The notes: generated from the sequence alone by a model not told the origin. Numbered from the stretch's first letter, positions 24,965 to 33,664 are shown. The stretch is 64,000 nt of DNA from Solidesulfovibrio carbinoliphilus subsp. oakridgensis (GCF_000177215.2 NZ_CM001368.1:1922001-1986000), one strand, 5' to 3'. Numbers and translations: made by a program.

Positions 24965-25780
24965 ATGGAAGTCGCCACAAGCCTTGTCACGGACAACGAG
25001 TTTTTTTCCTCGGAACGCCAGGGGCAGCTGCTGATCGTGCGGGGAAAGCCGCATTTCACCCGCCACGCCCGGGACCTCAAAAAGATCGACACCTTCTTCG
25101 ACCACCTGGAGATCATCGCCCACACCGACCAGGTCAACGTCGTGGTCTTCCTCGGCTGCCCGGAAAAAGCCGGGGCCACCGAGACCATGGAGTTTTTCGA
25201 CCACTTCCTCACGTCCCGGCGCGAGGACTACCTGATCCAGCGGCTTTTCAACCTGGTCAACAACTACACCGTGACCATGGCCGGCCTCGACAAGGTCACC
25301 ATCCACGCCGACACGGGCCACATTTCGCTGTTCCACCTGAACGTCAGCCTGGCCTGCGACTACCGCATCGTCACCCGGAACACGGTTTTCGAAAACGGGT
25401 TCGCCGAGGTCGGCACCATCCCCAAGGGCGGCAGCGGCTATTTCCTGTCCCGGATGCTCGGGGCGGGCAAGACGGCCGAGATCCTGCAATGGCCCCGGTT
25501 CACGGCCGAAGAGGCGCTGACGCTTGGCATCGTGGACAAGATCGTGCCCGGGGCCAAGCTCGAGGAAGAGGCGCTCAAAATCGCCAACTTCTACCAGGAG
25601 CCGCAGGTCTCGACCATGCTTTCCATCCGCAAGCTCTTGAAAAGCGACATCAACGAGCTGCGGCGGTCGCTTGAAACCGAGGACATGCTGATTTTGAACC
25701 GCGTCAATTCGCCGGAGTTCAAGGTCGCCATGCAAAACCGGATGGCCGCCCGGGCGAAAGGCCGGCAGGCCGCCGAATAG
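24965..25780 (+). CDS. Enoyl-CoA hydratase/isomerase (crotonase) family protein
   Basis: A 271-residue crotonase-fold protein. The core LACDYRIVTRNTVFENGFAEVG, given here in parts (LACDYRIV; FENGFAEVG), and IPKGGSGYFLSRMLG match the family, as does AEEALTLGIVDKIV. The usual G-G/A-G oxyanion loop is diverged (DTGHISLFHLN), and the N-terminal strand has FLGCPEKAG in place of the standard pattern, so the substrate may not be a simple enoyl-CoA. GGGAGGG lies upstream of ATG 24965. It diverges from the Pat gene. Similar proteins occur in Desulfovibrio without assigned function. Confidence 0.75.
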   Translation: MEVATSLVTDNEFFSSERQGQLLIVRGKPHFTRHARDLKKIDTFFDHLEIIAHTDQVNVVVFLGCPEKAGATETMEFFDHFLTSRREDYLIQRLFNLVNNYTVTMAGLDKVTIHADTGHISLFHLNVSLACDYRIVTRNTVFENGFAEVGTIPKGGSGYFLSRMLGAGKTAEILQWPRFTAEEALTLGIVDKIVPGAKLEEEALKIANFYQEPQVSTMLSIRKLLKSDINELRRSLETEDMLILNRVNSPEFKVAMQNRMAARAKGRQAAE

Positions 25781-25982
25781 GAACGCGCCGCCGCTTCCCT
25801 GGGCCCCGGGGCCGCTGCCCACGGGCGCCACGGGGCCGGCGAAGCGGCGCCCCCGGCGGCCTGTTCACCCCGGCCGGCTGCCCCGTGAGCGGCCCGGGGC
25901 CGATGGCGCGAGCGCTCCCGGCGGCGCCGGGCCGAAGCGGTTTTACGCAGCCGGGCCACGGCCCCCGTCTTCCCGGCGGCGG

Positions 25983-26471
25983 CTAGAAATACCGCATGCT
26001 GACCTTCTTGAGTTCCTTGAGGCTAAAAAGCATGGCGTAGTCGTCGAGGCCGGCGGCCTCGCTCATGGCCGTGACCACCTGCTGGCAGGCCTCGGCCGAG
26101 CGGCCGTGGACCATGGTGTACAGGTTGTACGGCCATTCCAGGCAGTTTTTCCGATGGTAGCAGTGGCTGACCTCGGGCCGCTTCGACAGAAGCGCGCCGA
26201 TGCGGTCCACATCCTCCTCGGGCACGTACCAGGCCACCATGACGTTGGCCCCGAACCCGGCCTTCTGGTGCTTGAGCGTGGCCCCGAACCGGCGGATCTC
26301 GCCGGACGCGGCCAGGCGCGACAAGAGGTCCAGCACATGGGCCTCGTCCGTGCCCACGGCCGCCGCGATGTCGGCATAGGGCGTGGCCGAGTCCGGCAGC
26401 GAGTCCTGCACCCGCCGGAGAATCTCCCTGTCGAGCCGCGAAAGCTCCGTCCCCACTGTATCCTCGTCCAT
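25983..26471 (-). CDS. ahbB: Siroheme decarboxylase subunit, AhbB-like (Lrp/AsnC fold)
   Basis: A 162-residue protein with an N-terminal winged helix (LDREILRRVQDSLPD; LLSRLAASGEIRRFGATL) and an Lrp-like effector domain. SHCYHRK and WPYNLYTMVHG are hallmark segments of AhbB/NirH-type proteins; histidines and the Tyr/Arg around them contact the tetrapyrrole. In sulfate reducers AhbA and AhbB together decarboxylate siroheme to didecarboxysiroheme in the alternative heme pathway in the cytoplasm. AhbA is not in the window. The start has GGGAGG six bases upstream. An inverted repeat lies in the gap shared with the divergent gpsA. Confidence 0.85.
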   Translation of the reverse strand: MDEDTVGTELSRLDREILRRVQDSLPDSATPYADIAAAVGTDEAHVLDLLSRLAASGEIRRFGATLKHQKAGFGANVMVAWYVPEEDVDRIGALLSKRPEVSHCYHRKNCLEWPYNLYTMVHGRSAEACQQVVTAMSEAAGLDDYAMLFSLKELKKVSMRYF

Positions 26472-26507
26472 GGCGCCTCCCGCCTGTGTCTTCTGGAAAG
26501 CCTTTGT

Positions 26508-26531
26508 CTCTAGCGGCTTTGTGTGCTAGAG
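26508..26531. promoter_or_regulatory. Inverted repeat between ahbB and gpsA
   Basis: CTCTAGC - ten bases - GCTAGAG lies 37 bases upstream of ahbB and about 130 bases upstream of gpsA. Its CTAG-containing arms resemble the half-site at 21021-21045 but point the other way. It could be an operator; no regulator is known. Confidence 0.35.
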
Positions 26532-26662
26532 GCAACCGTGGCGCCGGTCCTGGTCCAGGACCGCGCGCCCGGCGTTTCGAACCGATAGTTCCTGACGGCC
26601 AGGACCCCGCGGGGCCTCTCCCCGCCCCCTGCCCGCCCGGTTTTTCCTCCGGAGGCAATGCG

Positions 26663-27655
26663 ATGAAAATGGCGGTCATAGGCGGCGGCAGCTGGGGCAC
26701 CACCCTGGCCGACCTGCTGGCCAAGAAAGGGCACGAGGCCAGGCTCTGGGTCCGCGAACCGGCGGTCATGAACGAAATCCGGACCACGGGCGAAAACTCC
26801 TGGTACCTGCCCGGGCGCAAGCTCGCGGAAAACCTGGAGGTCAGCACCGACGCGGCAGCCGTGTCGGAAGGGGTCAGGCATTTCATCTTCGCCGTGCCCT
26901 GCCAGTTCATTCGCAACGCCTACCAGCGGTTCCAGAAATACCTGCCCAAAAGCCCGGTCGTCATCTGCGCCAGCAAGGGCATCGAGCTCGACAGCCTGAT
27001 GACCATGTCCCAGGTCTGCGACGACGCCCTGGGTTCGTCCAAACCCCGTTTCGCCATGCTGTCCGGCCCGTCGTTCGCCTACGAGGTCATCCGCGAGATG
27101 CCGACCGCGGTGACGCTGGCCTGCAAGGACAAGAAAGCCGGCAAGGAAGTCCAGGAGGCCCTGTCCACGCCCTATTTCCGGGTCTACACCGCCTCGGACG
27201 TGCCGGGCGTGGAGCTTGGCGGCGCGATCAAGAACATCATCGCCATCGCCGCCGGCGTGGCCGACGGGCTGGGATTCGGCGGCAACGCCCGGGCGGCGCT
27301 CATCACCCGGGGGCTGCACGAGATGAGCCGGCTCGGCAAGGCCATGGGCGGCGACCGCCAGACCTTCATGGGCCTGTCCGGCATGGGCGACCTGGTCCTG
27401 ACCTGCACCGGCGACCTGTCCCGCAACCGGCAGGTCGGCCTGCGCCTGGCCAAGGGGCAAAAGCTCCTCGATATCCTGGCCGAGATGAAGATGGTGGCCG
27501 AGGGGGTCAAGACCACCGAGGCCGTCCACGCCCTGCGCGAGAAAGTCGGCGTGGAAATGCCCATCACCGAGCAGGTCTACGCCATCCTCTACAAGGACAA
27601 GGACCCTGGCCAGGCCGTTTATGACCTGATGACCCGGGCCCTCAAGGACGAATAA
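26663..27655 (+). CDS. gpsA: Glycerol-3-phosphate dehydrogenase [NAD(P)+]
   Basis: A 330-residue enzyme of normal length that reduces dihydroxyacetone phosphate to sn-glycerol-3-phosphate for phospholipid synthesis in the cytoplasm. The Rossmann motif GGGSWGTTLA begins near residue 7. Further family blocks are AVPCQFIRN, SKGIE, LSGPSFAYEV, the catalytic-Lys region ELGGAIKNIIAIAAG near 183, and GLSGMGDLVLTCTG. ATG 26663 is preferred because CCGGAGG lies seven bases upstream and the ATG at 26658 reaches an immediate stop. It stands alone, divergent from ahbB. Confidence 0.95.
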   Translation: MKMAVIGGGSWGTTLADLLAKKGHEARLWVREPAVMNEIRTTGENSWYLPGRKLAENLEVSTDAAAVSEGVRHFIFAVPCQFIRNAYQRFQKYLPKSPVVICASKGIELDSLMTMSQVCDDALGSSKPRFAMLSGPSFAYEVIREMPTAVTLACKDKKAGKEVQEALSTPYFRVYTASDVPGVELGGAIKNIIAIAAGVADGLGFGGNARAALITRGLHEMSRLGKAMGGDRQTFMGLSGMGDLVLTCTGDLSRNRQVGLRLAKGQKLLDILAEMKMVAEGVKTTEAVHALREKVGVEMPITEQVYAILYKDKDPGQAVYDLMTRALKDE

Positions 27656-27844
27656 GGCGCTTCGCTCAAGGCCGGGGAGCGTCACGCCGACGCCCCCGGC
27701 CGCCAAGGCGGCGTTTCTCCTATAGGTCCCCGGTCTCCGCGTCCAAGCCCGCCCGCTCTCCTCTTCGCCCGCTTTCCGACCCCACTGTCCGGCTGACGGT
27801 CCGGCCCCCCACTTGGCCGCCCTGCCCTCCTGTCGGCCCTCCGC

Positions 27845-30007
27845 CTAGCCTTCCGGCTGGCCGTCCGCCTCCTCGGGCAGGACCTTGATGGCGACCAGGG
27901 TCACGTCGTCCTCGGCCGGGACGTCGCCCAGAAAGGCCTTGAGGCCCGCCAGGACCGAGGTCACGATGTCGGCCGCGCTCTCGCCGTTGTGGCGGCCAAG
28001 GAGCTCCCGCACCCGCTCCTTGCCGAACATTTCGCCGGAACCGTTTCGCGCCTCCCACAGGCCGTCGGTGGCCAGAAGGGCCACCTGCCCGGGAAGCATG
28101 CCGTCGGCGCTGTTCTCGGCGTAGCGGGCGTCGGTCACGATGCCGAGCGGCGGGCCGCCCTTGTCCGGGATGTCGCTCACAAGCCCCGTTTCGGCGTCGT
28201 AGAGGATGATGGGGTCATGCCCGGCCCGGACCCAGTGGAGACGCTTTCGCTCGACGTCGATGGCCAGGTAGAAAAGGGTCATGAACCGGCCGGAATCGGC
28301 CAGATCGGCGCAGAGGAGCTTGTTGACGTCGTCCATGACCGCGGCCAGCGACCCCGGCTGGAAGGAGCGCATGCGCAAAAAGGCCCGGGCCGTGGTCATA
28401 AGGAGCGCCGCCGCGATCCCATGCCCGGTCACGTCGCCGATGATGACCGCGAACCGGCCGTGGTCCTCGTTTTGGGTGTGGATGAAATCGAAATAGTCGC
28501 CGCCGGTTTCGTCGCTGTAAAGGCTCGTGCCGGCGATGTCGAAGCCGGGAAGCCCGGGCGCGGCCTGGGGGAGCAGGTTTCGCTGCACCTCCTCGGCCAG
28601 GGCCAGGGCCTGGCGCAAGAGTTCGTTTTTGCGCTGGATTTCGAGCCGCGCCTCGTTGATCTCCTGGTTGATGGTCCGCATGAGGGACTGGGACCGCTCC
28701 TTCTGGGCTTCCAGGCGTTCCCGGTACTCCAGGGCCCGGGACAGGGCCCGGTTCAGGGAGCGGTTTTCCCGCAGAAGGCCTTCGACCTCGCCGGCCGGGC
28801 ACGGCAGTTCGCTCCCCTTTGCCACCAGGGCCGGGGAGGACTGCTCGCCGCCAAGGACCAGGGCCACCATGGTGCCGTTTTGGAGGTGCAGCGGCATGCC
28901 GGGCCCGGTGGTCCCGACCTCGCCCTGGCAGTAGAACCCGGCGATGGGCGTGCCGGGCGGCAGGGCGTCCCGCATGGCCTCGATTTCCACCACCGACTTG
29001 GTGCCGAGGATGTCCTTGCGGGTGGCGCAGGAAAAAATGAGCACCCCGGCCGGCGGCAGGCCCGCCGCCTCCCGGGCCAGGCCCTTGGCCAGCTGGCGGA
29101 TGTCGGCCAGCATTTCCGGCCGGGTGGCCTCGGCCAGCTGGACCATGGCTCCTTCGGGCACGCCGCCCGGAAATTCGATGCTGCCGTCGTCCTCGCTGAA
29201 AAAGTGCGGCACGCGCAGGATGAAATCCTTGTATTTCTCGCACATGACGGCGAGCGGCAGCTCGAGGGCCGGCTCGGCCCGGGGGCCGAGGTAGTGGCGG
29301 TAAAAGCCGAGGGCCGTGCGGTCGCCGATGCGCCTGACCACGCTGCCGGTCACCCCGGTCACCCGGGCCAGGCTCCCCACCGGCCGCCAGCCCCGGGACA
29401 GGCGCTGGATGGCCGGCACGTTGCCGGTCAGGATGAGAAACGGCGCGCCCTCGGTCAGGACCTCGCGGCCGTGAAACTGGCGCTTGGGCAGGTGCTCGGA
29501 GGCGTGCCGGGCGGACAGGCCGCCAAGGACCGGGCAACCCTGGCCAAGGCCCTCGGCCAGGGCCTGGCTGAAGGCCTGCACCCCGCCGCGGGCCCCGTCC
29601 GGAAAGGTCAGGCACAGGGCCGGGGGCCCGGCCAGCCGGGGACGGACCGCCTCCAGGGCGGCCCGGGCCGCTTCCCCGGGGGTCGTCTCCGGGCCGGCTG
29701 CGTCCCGGGCCAGGCCCGTGACGCAGCCGACGCCCTCGCCGCCAAAGGCGACCAGCAGCACGGAATCGTCGCTGGTGCCGCCGGCGGCCGACATCTCGCC
29801 GGCGCTGGTGGTGCCGACCAGCGGCACGCCCGGAAAGACGGATTCGATCCGTTCGAGGATGGCCGCGTGGTCATAGCTGACGCCGACAAAGAGCAGCAGG
29901 CCGACCGGATCGCGGCCGCCGAGGCCCTGCCGGCAGGACTCTGCCGCGCCCCGGGCCGCGCAATCCGGATCCAGACATTTGGCGTGCCCGACAGCCATGC
30001 GCAACAT
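27845..30007 (-). CDS. FIST sensory domain fused to SpoIIE/RsbU-type PP2C phosphatase
   Basis: A 720-residue soluble protein. FIST_N (about 25-190) shows FVGVSYDHAAILERI, GTTSAGEMS and LGGLSARH. FIST_C (about 200-400) ends with GFYCQGEVGTTG. A coiled coil (about 405-480) leads to a PP2C/SpoIIE domain (about 490-715) with DETGGDYFDF, IGDVTGHGIAAAL and EDDVTLVAIK, which retain the metal-binding aspartates. FIST domains are thought to bind small ligands such as amino acids; SpoIIE-type phosphatases dephosphorylate anti-anti-sigma (STAS) proteins. No STAS or anti-sigma gene is adjacent. ATG 30007 follows AGGAGG; the longer frame has no ribosome site. A Cys-rich N-terminus (KCLDPDCAARGAAESC) is unusual. 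Confidence 0.85.
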   Translation of the reverse strand: MLRMAVGHAKCLDPDCAARGAAESCRQGLGGRDPVGLLLFVGVSYDHAAILERIESVFPGVPLVGTTSAGEMSAAGGTSDDSVLLVAFGGEGVGCVTGLARDAAGPETTPGEAARAALEAVRPRLAGPPALCLTFPDGARGGVQAFSQALAEGLGQGCPVLGGLSARHASEHLPKRQFHGREVLTEGAPFLILTGNVPAIQRLSRGWRPVGSLARVTGVTGSVVRRIGDRTALGFYRHYLGPRAEPALELPLAVMCEKYKDFILRVPHFFSEDDGSIEFPGGVPEGAMVQLAEATRPEMLADIRQLAKGLAREAAGLPPAGVLIFSCATRKDILGTKSVVEIEAMRDALPPGTPIAGFYCQGEVGTTGPGMPLHLQNGTMVALVLGGEQSSPALVAKGSELPCPAGEVEGLLRENRSLNRALSRALEYRERLEAQKERSQSLMRTINQEINEARLEIQRKNELLRQALALAEEVQRNLLPQAAPGLPGFDIAGTSLYSDETGGDYFDFIHTQNEDHGRFAVIIGDVTGHGIAAALLMTTARAFLRMRSFQPGSLAAVMDDVNKLLCADLADSGRFMTLFYLAIDVERKRLHWVRAGHDPIILYDAETGLVSDIPDKGGPPLGIVTDARYAENSADGMLPGQVALLATDGLWEARNGSGEMFGKERVRELLGRHNGESAADIVTSVLAGLKAFLGDVPAEDDVTLVAIKVLPEEADGQPEG

Positions 30008-30231
30008 GGAAACCTCCTGGCGTCGCACAGGCGACAGGGAAAGGTCCCGGAACCGGCAGACGCGGCCGGCGGGACCGCATGTAAAGGGCATTTGAAAGGA
30101 TTCGCCCGTTTTTGTCAAAGCCGGGTTCAGGTCGTGGGCCGGCCGCCGGCTATGCCTTCCGTCGGCCGGGCCGGCCTCACCCGGGTCAAGGTCCTGCCTA
30201 GCCCGGCCGGGAAGGCCGGCCCGGCCCTGGC

Positions 30232-30588
30232 CTACACGCTTACGACCTTCCAGCCGTCCTTGAGGTACCGGGTCAGGGGTTCGCCGGCGTAGAGGACCGT
30301 AAGGCCGAGGCCGGCCAGCTTGTCGGCCACGCCGTAGCGTTCGGCGCAGGCCCGGCAGGCGAAGGCCTCGACCCCGGCCTCACGGCAGGCGGCCACCTCG
30401 TCCTGGATCTCCCGGTCATAGGCGAGCAGATCGGCCGAAGGGCCCCACACGAGCAGATGCACCCGGTCCCACCAGCCCTGGAGCCTGGAATTTTTCGCAT
30501 ACATTAGCGCCATGTTGAGGGCGGCCTCGCGGTCGCGCGTGACCCACAGGACCACGAGCCCGGCCTCGGTTTCGCTTGCGACAATCAT
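30232..30588 (-). CDS. DsrE-family sulfur-relay-like protein
   Basis: A 118-residue protein with the DsrE/DsrF-like fold: VVLWVTRDREAALNMALMYA, VHLLVWGPSADLLA, then ACREAGVEAFACRACAERYG. Two cysteines in ACRACAERYG occupy the region where DsrE-family proteins carry a sulfur-binding Cys, so persulfide handling is possible. It follows the flavin/redox operon on the same strand after about 94 bases and may be a further member of it or independently expressed. Its start has AAGGAG upstream. Confidence 0.75.
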   Translation of the reverse strand: MIVASETEAGLVVLWVTRDREAALNMALMYAKNSRLQGWWDRVHLLVWGPSADLLAYDREIQDEVAACREAGVEAFACRACAERYGVADKLAGLGLTVLYAGEPLTRYLKDGWKVVSV

Positions 30589-30682
30589 ATAGGTTCTCCT
30601 TGGATGCCACCGGCCGGGCCGGCTGCGGGGAAGCCGCGCCCGGGCCCGGGGCCCGGGCGCGGCGGCGAAGCGGAAAAGCGGC

Positions 30683-31258
30683 TCAGGCGTGCAGCTTCTT
30701 GAGCACCCAGGCCATGTTCTTGCCCAGGTTCTGCATGGTCAGGAGACCTTCGTCGTCTTTTTCCACATCGCCCGGCTCAAGGCCCCGGCCAAGATTCCAG
30801 TAGCTCGACCCCGGCACCACCATCTGGTTGATGAAATAGAAGTGGTTGATGGAGTTGAAGACATGGATGGCCCCGCCGCGCCGCACGGCCACCACCGCCG
30901 CCCCGACCTTGCGGGCCAGCAGGGAGTCGTTGGCCAGGGCCACCATGCCGGCCCGGTCGATGATGGATTTGATATTGCTCGACACGTTGGCGAAATAGGT
31001 GGGCGAGCCGATCAGCATGCCGTCGGCCGCGACCATCTTGTCCAGGATTTCGTTTAACATGTCCTTTTTGAGCGCGCAGTGGCCGTCTTTTTTCTCCCAG
31101 CACTGCATGCAGGCGATGCAGCCCTGGATGACCTTGCCGTGGAGCTGCACGAGCTCGGTCTCGATGCCTTCGGCCTCGAGCTCGACCATGGCCGTGCGCA
31201 GCATGATGGCCGTGTTGCCGTCCTTTCGGGCGCTGCCGTTAATCGCCAGAACTTTCAT
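30683..31258 (-). CDS. Flavodoxin-fold NADPH-dependent FMN reductase / iron-sulfur flavoprotein-like
   Basis: A 191-residue flavodoxin-fold protein. MKVLAINGSARKDGNT is the FMN phosphate loop, SPTYFANVSSNIKSIIDR is the second FMN contact, and CIACMQCWEKKDGHC (near 47-61) is a Cys cluster like those binding an Fe-S centre in iron-sulfur flavoproteins. It overlaps the preceding gene by 20 bases, so the two are translated together. Within the operon it probably moves electrons between NAD(P)H or ferredoxin and the flavoredoxin-like proteins. The exact donor and acceptor are unknown. Confidence 0.85.
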   Translation of the reverse strand: MKVLAINGSARKDGNTAIMLRTAMVELEAEGIETELVQLHGKVIQGCIACMQCWEKKDGHCALKKDMLNEILDKMVAADGMLIGSPTYFANVSSNIKSIIDRAGMVALANDSLLARKVGAAVVAVRRGGAIHVFNSINHFYFINQMVVPGSSYWNLGRGLEPGDVEKDDEGLLTMQNLGKNMAWVLKKLHA

Positions 31259-31826
31259 GGTCCGTTCCTTTCTTGAGGGCTTTGCCCACGCTCCAGGCCT
31301 GGGCCACGACCGGGCCGAGCGCGTGGTAGCGGTTGTCGGGCATGGTGAGGAGAAGGGGTTTGTACTTGTCCACGTCCGGCCGGCCGGCCGTCAGGACCTC
31401 CCCGTCAGCCCAGCCGGCCTTGATCTCGCCGATGAAAAAGGCGTGGTGCTCGAACTCCACCGTCTGGGTCAGGCTGACCTCCAGGCACACCGGGCACTCC
31501 CGGATCATGGGCGCGTTGCCGAGGTCGCCGTAGAAGACGTCGAAGAGCGCGGCCTTGTCGACGTTGCGGCCGGAAACCAGGCCGCAGTAGTCGGCCTTTT
31601 CCAGGAGGTCCCGGCCGGGCAGGCAGACGGAAAACGCGCCGGTCTGGCGGATGCCCTGGCCGGTCCACTGGCGGTGGTTGATGGCCACGCCGATCAGCGG
31701 CGGCTTGTGCCCGACCCGCGTCACCCAGGCCGCAGCCATGAAGTTGGCCCGGCCCTCGACCGTAGCCCCGACCAGGGTCATGGGCATGGGGGGCAAGAGG
31801 TCGGGATCGACCTTCATTTTCTCCAT
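31239..31826 (-). CDS. Flavoredoxin-like FMN-binding protein, paralogue 1
   Basis: A 195-residue protein of the flavin reductase-like (FMN split-barrel) family. Landmarks: LVGATVEGRANFMAAAWVTRVG near 19-40 (read in two parts), GIRQTGAFSVCLP, and ADYCGLVSGRNVDK. The layout is that of Desulfovibrio flavoredoxin, an FMN protein reported to act in thiosulfate reduction. It begins with a one-base overlap with the stop of paralogue 2 (TAATG) and ends inside the FMN reductase gene. It is the most C-terminally extended paralogue (KKGTDHESSGD). Confidence 0.85.
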   Translation of the reverse strand: MEKMKVDPDLLPPMPMTLVGATVEGRANFMAAAWVTRVGHKPPLIGVAINHRQWTGQGIRQTGAFSVCLPGRDLLEKADYCGLVSGRNVDKAALFDVFYGDLGNAPMIRECPVCLEVSLTQTVEFEHHAFFIGEIKAGWADGEVLTAGRPDVDKYKPLLLTMPDNRYHALGPVVAQAWSVGKALKKGTDHESSGD

Positions 31827-32392
31827 TATTTAAACTCCTTACCAATGGAAAAGCCCTGGCCGAGAAGCCGGCCGAGACCGTAGTAGCTGCGGTCGGAAGG
31901 AGAGTAGATCATGGGCCTTATCAACGTCGGATCGGGATTGCCCTCCTTCATGGCCGCCTCGTCGACCTTGACGTCCAGGATCTCGCCGACGAACAGGGTG
32001 TGCATGCCGAGGTCTTTGACGTGGACCACCTTGCATTCGATGGTCAGCGGGCATTCGGCCACGTAGGGCGCGTCCACCAGTTCGCTCCTGACCGGCGTCC
32101 AGCCGAGGCGTTCGAACTTGTCGTGGTCGCGGCCGGACACGATGCCGCAGTAGTCGGCCTGGGCGGCCTGGGACTCGGAGGGCACGCTCACGGTGTAGGC
32201 TTGCCGCTCCATGATGGCGGCATAGGAATGCCGGGGCTTTTGCAGGGAGACGGTCAGACACGGGGGCTTGGAACAGCAGATGCCGCCCCAGGCCGCGGTC
32301 ATGAGGTTGGGCTTGCCGTCGGCGTCGTAGGTGCCGACCAGCCAGGTCGGGGTCGGCAGGGCCATGGTCTTGGGGCCGATGGATACTTTCAT
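31826..32392 (-). CDS. Flavoredoxin-like FMN-binding protein, paralogue 2
   Basis: A 188-residue FMN split-barrel protein. Landmarks: LVGTYDADGKPNLMTAAWGG, CCSKPPCLTVSLQKPRHSY, and ADYCGIVSGRDHDKF. It carries an additional Cys group, ICCSKPPC, not present in the other two copies. ATG 32392 has GGGAG about seven bases upstream. It lies one base from the stop codon of paralogue 3. Sequence blocks differ enough from paralogues 1 and 3 to suggest old duplication and different partners. Confidence 0.85.
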   Translation of the reverse strand: MKVSIGPKTMALPTPTWLVGTYDADGKPNLMTAAWGGICCSKPPCLTVSLQKPRHSYAAIMERQAYTVSVPSESQAAQADYCGIVSGRDHDKFERLGWTPVRSELVDAPYVAECPLTIECKVVHVKDLGMHTLFVGEILDVKVDEAAMKEGNPDPTLIRPMIYSPSDRSYYGLGRLLGQGFSIGKEFK

Positions 32393-32393
32393 G

Positions 32394-32981
32394 TCATCTC
32401 CCTTCTTCTTCGGTTTGTTGCGGCTGGTAGTCCCGGCCGGCCCGCCAGCACGGGGCCACGGGCTCGCCAAGGGACCAATACCAGCCGCTGGCGTAGTCAA
32501 AAAGAAGCGGCTTCACCTTTTCCAGGTCGACCTTGCCCTTGTCGAGGGCCTCCGGGGCCACGTGGCTGGCCACCAGTTCGCCCACGAAGACCTCGTGGGC
32601 CGGCAGGTCGATCACTTGGTGGAGCTTCAGTTCCATGTTGACCGGGCATTCCCGGATCATGGGCGCGGTTTCCAGTTCTCCGTAAAACACGTCGAAAATC
32701 CGCGACTTGTCCACCTTGGCCCCGGAGACGATGCCCACGTAGTCCGCGGCCAGGACCATGGACTTGGTGGGCAGGCAGATGGAGAAGGTCCCGGTCTGGT
32801 GGATGCCCTTGGCCGTGTGGCGGAATTTTTTGAGGCTGACGGTCAGGTACTGGGGGGCGACGTTATTTAAGATGCCGATGTGGGCGATGGCCAGGAAGTT
32901 GGCCCGGCCCCCGACCGTGGCCCCGACGAGGGTCGAGGGCATGGGATAAAGCGCGCAGGTCGGGCCGATGTTGGTGTGCAT
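32394..32981 (-). CDS. Flavoredoxin-like FMN-binding protein, paralogue 3
   Basis: A 195-residue FMN split-barrel protein. Landmarks: LVGATVGGRANFLAIAHIG, GIHQTGTFSICLP, and ADYVGIVSGAKVDKSRIFDV. It is closer to paralogue 1 (shared VGATV-GRANF, FDVFYG, APMIRECPV) than to paralogue 2. It starts 11 bases after the nitroreductase stop codon. The Cys of the ADYCG block in the other two is Val here. It is the second gene of the five-gene redox operon. Confidence 0.85.
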   Translation of the reverse strand: MHTNIGPTCALYPMPSTLVGATVGGRANFLAIAHIGILNNVAPQYLTVSLKKFRHTAKGIHQTGTFSICLPTKSMVLAADYVGIVSGAKVDKSRIFDVFYGELETAPMIRECPVNMELKLHQVIDLPAHEVFVGELVASHVAPEALDKGKVDLEKVKPLLFDYASGWYWSLGEPVAPCWRAGRDYQPQQTEEEGR

Positions 32982-32992
32982 AGGCCGGCCTC

Positions 32993-33508
32993 TTACCACA
33001 CGTTGCGGTGGATGCGCTCGGGTTTGAACCGGTCCACGCGCCGAAACTCCTGGGCCGGGTGGCCGATGACCACCAGGGCGTGGGCGGTCACGCCTTCGGG
33101 GAACTGCAAGAGCTTGCCCAGGCCTTCCATGCGCTCGGGCCGGGGGTAGATGCCGCACCAGACCGTGCCGAGGCCAAGGCCCCGGGCGGCCAGCATCAGG
33201 TTTTCCACGGCCGCCGAGCAGTCGAGCGTCCAGTAGCCGAAGCCCGGGTATTTTTCGAGGGACAGCTCGGCCGCCACGGCAATGGCCATGGGCGCGCCCG
33301 TGACCATGGCCGCGTGGGCGTGGATGGCCGGAATGGCGTCGAGGACGGCCCGGTCGGTGATGACCACGAAATGCCAGGGTTGGGCGTTGCCGGCGCTCGG
33401 CGCGGCCATGGCCGCCCGCAGCACGGTCTCGCAATCGGCCTCGGACACCGGCTCGGGCGTGAAGGCCCGGATGCTGCGCCGGGTGTGGAGGGCTTCGAAA
33501 AGATCCAT
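32993..33508 (-). CDS. Nitroreductase-family flavoprotein
   Basis: A 171-residue nitroreductase, short single-domain type. FMN-binding signatures: HTRRSIRAFTPEPV at the N-terminus, AAPSAGNAQPWHFVVI near 36-51, and GLGTVWCGIYPRPERM near 113. These enzymes use FMN and NAD(P)H to reduce nitro compounds, quinones or enoate substrates in the cytoplasm. It is the first gene of the redox operon, with a good promoter at 33570-33598 and the divergent HxlR gene beyond. The start has GGAGGCTCCC upstream. Confidence 0.9.
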   Translation of the reverse strand: MDLFEALHTRRSIRAFTPEPVSEADCETVLRAAMAAPSAGNAQPWHFVVITDRAVLDAIPAIHAHAAMVTGAPMAIAVAAELSLEKYPGFGYWTLDCSAAVENLMLAARGLGLGTVWCGIYPRPERMEGLGKLLQFPEGVTAHALVVIGHPAQEFRRVDRFKPERIHRNVW

Positions 33509-33569
33509 GGGAGCCTCCTTGATGGTTTCCGCAGTTGGTTTCCGCTTTACGCTTTGGGCAAATTCTGCC

Positions 33570-33598
33570 AGTATACCCGGAAAAGCAAGTAGGCACAA
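33570..33598 (-). promoter_or_regulatory. Sigma-70 promoter of the redox operon
   Basis: On the minus strand TTGTGC (33598-33593), a 17-base spacer and TATACT (33575-33570) precede the nitroreductase gene by about 60 bases. This is one of the best promoter matches in the window. Confidence 0.6.
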
Positions 33599-33610
33599 AA
33601 AAGTTCTGTA

Positions 33611-33626
33611 GTACCCTTTTGGATAC
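33611..33626. promoter_or_regulatory. Candidate HxlR operator
   Basis: GTACCC-TTTT-GGATAC is an imperfect palindrome (one mismatch) 12 bases upstream of the redox operon -35 and about 40 bases before the HxlR start. HxlR-family operators are short AT-containing palindromes in such divergent gaps. Confidence 0.45.
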
Positions 33627-33664
33627 CAATGGGTGCCGCCTACCGGCCACAAGGAGGACCAGCC

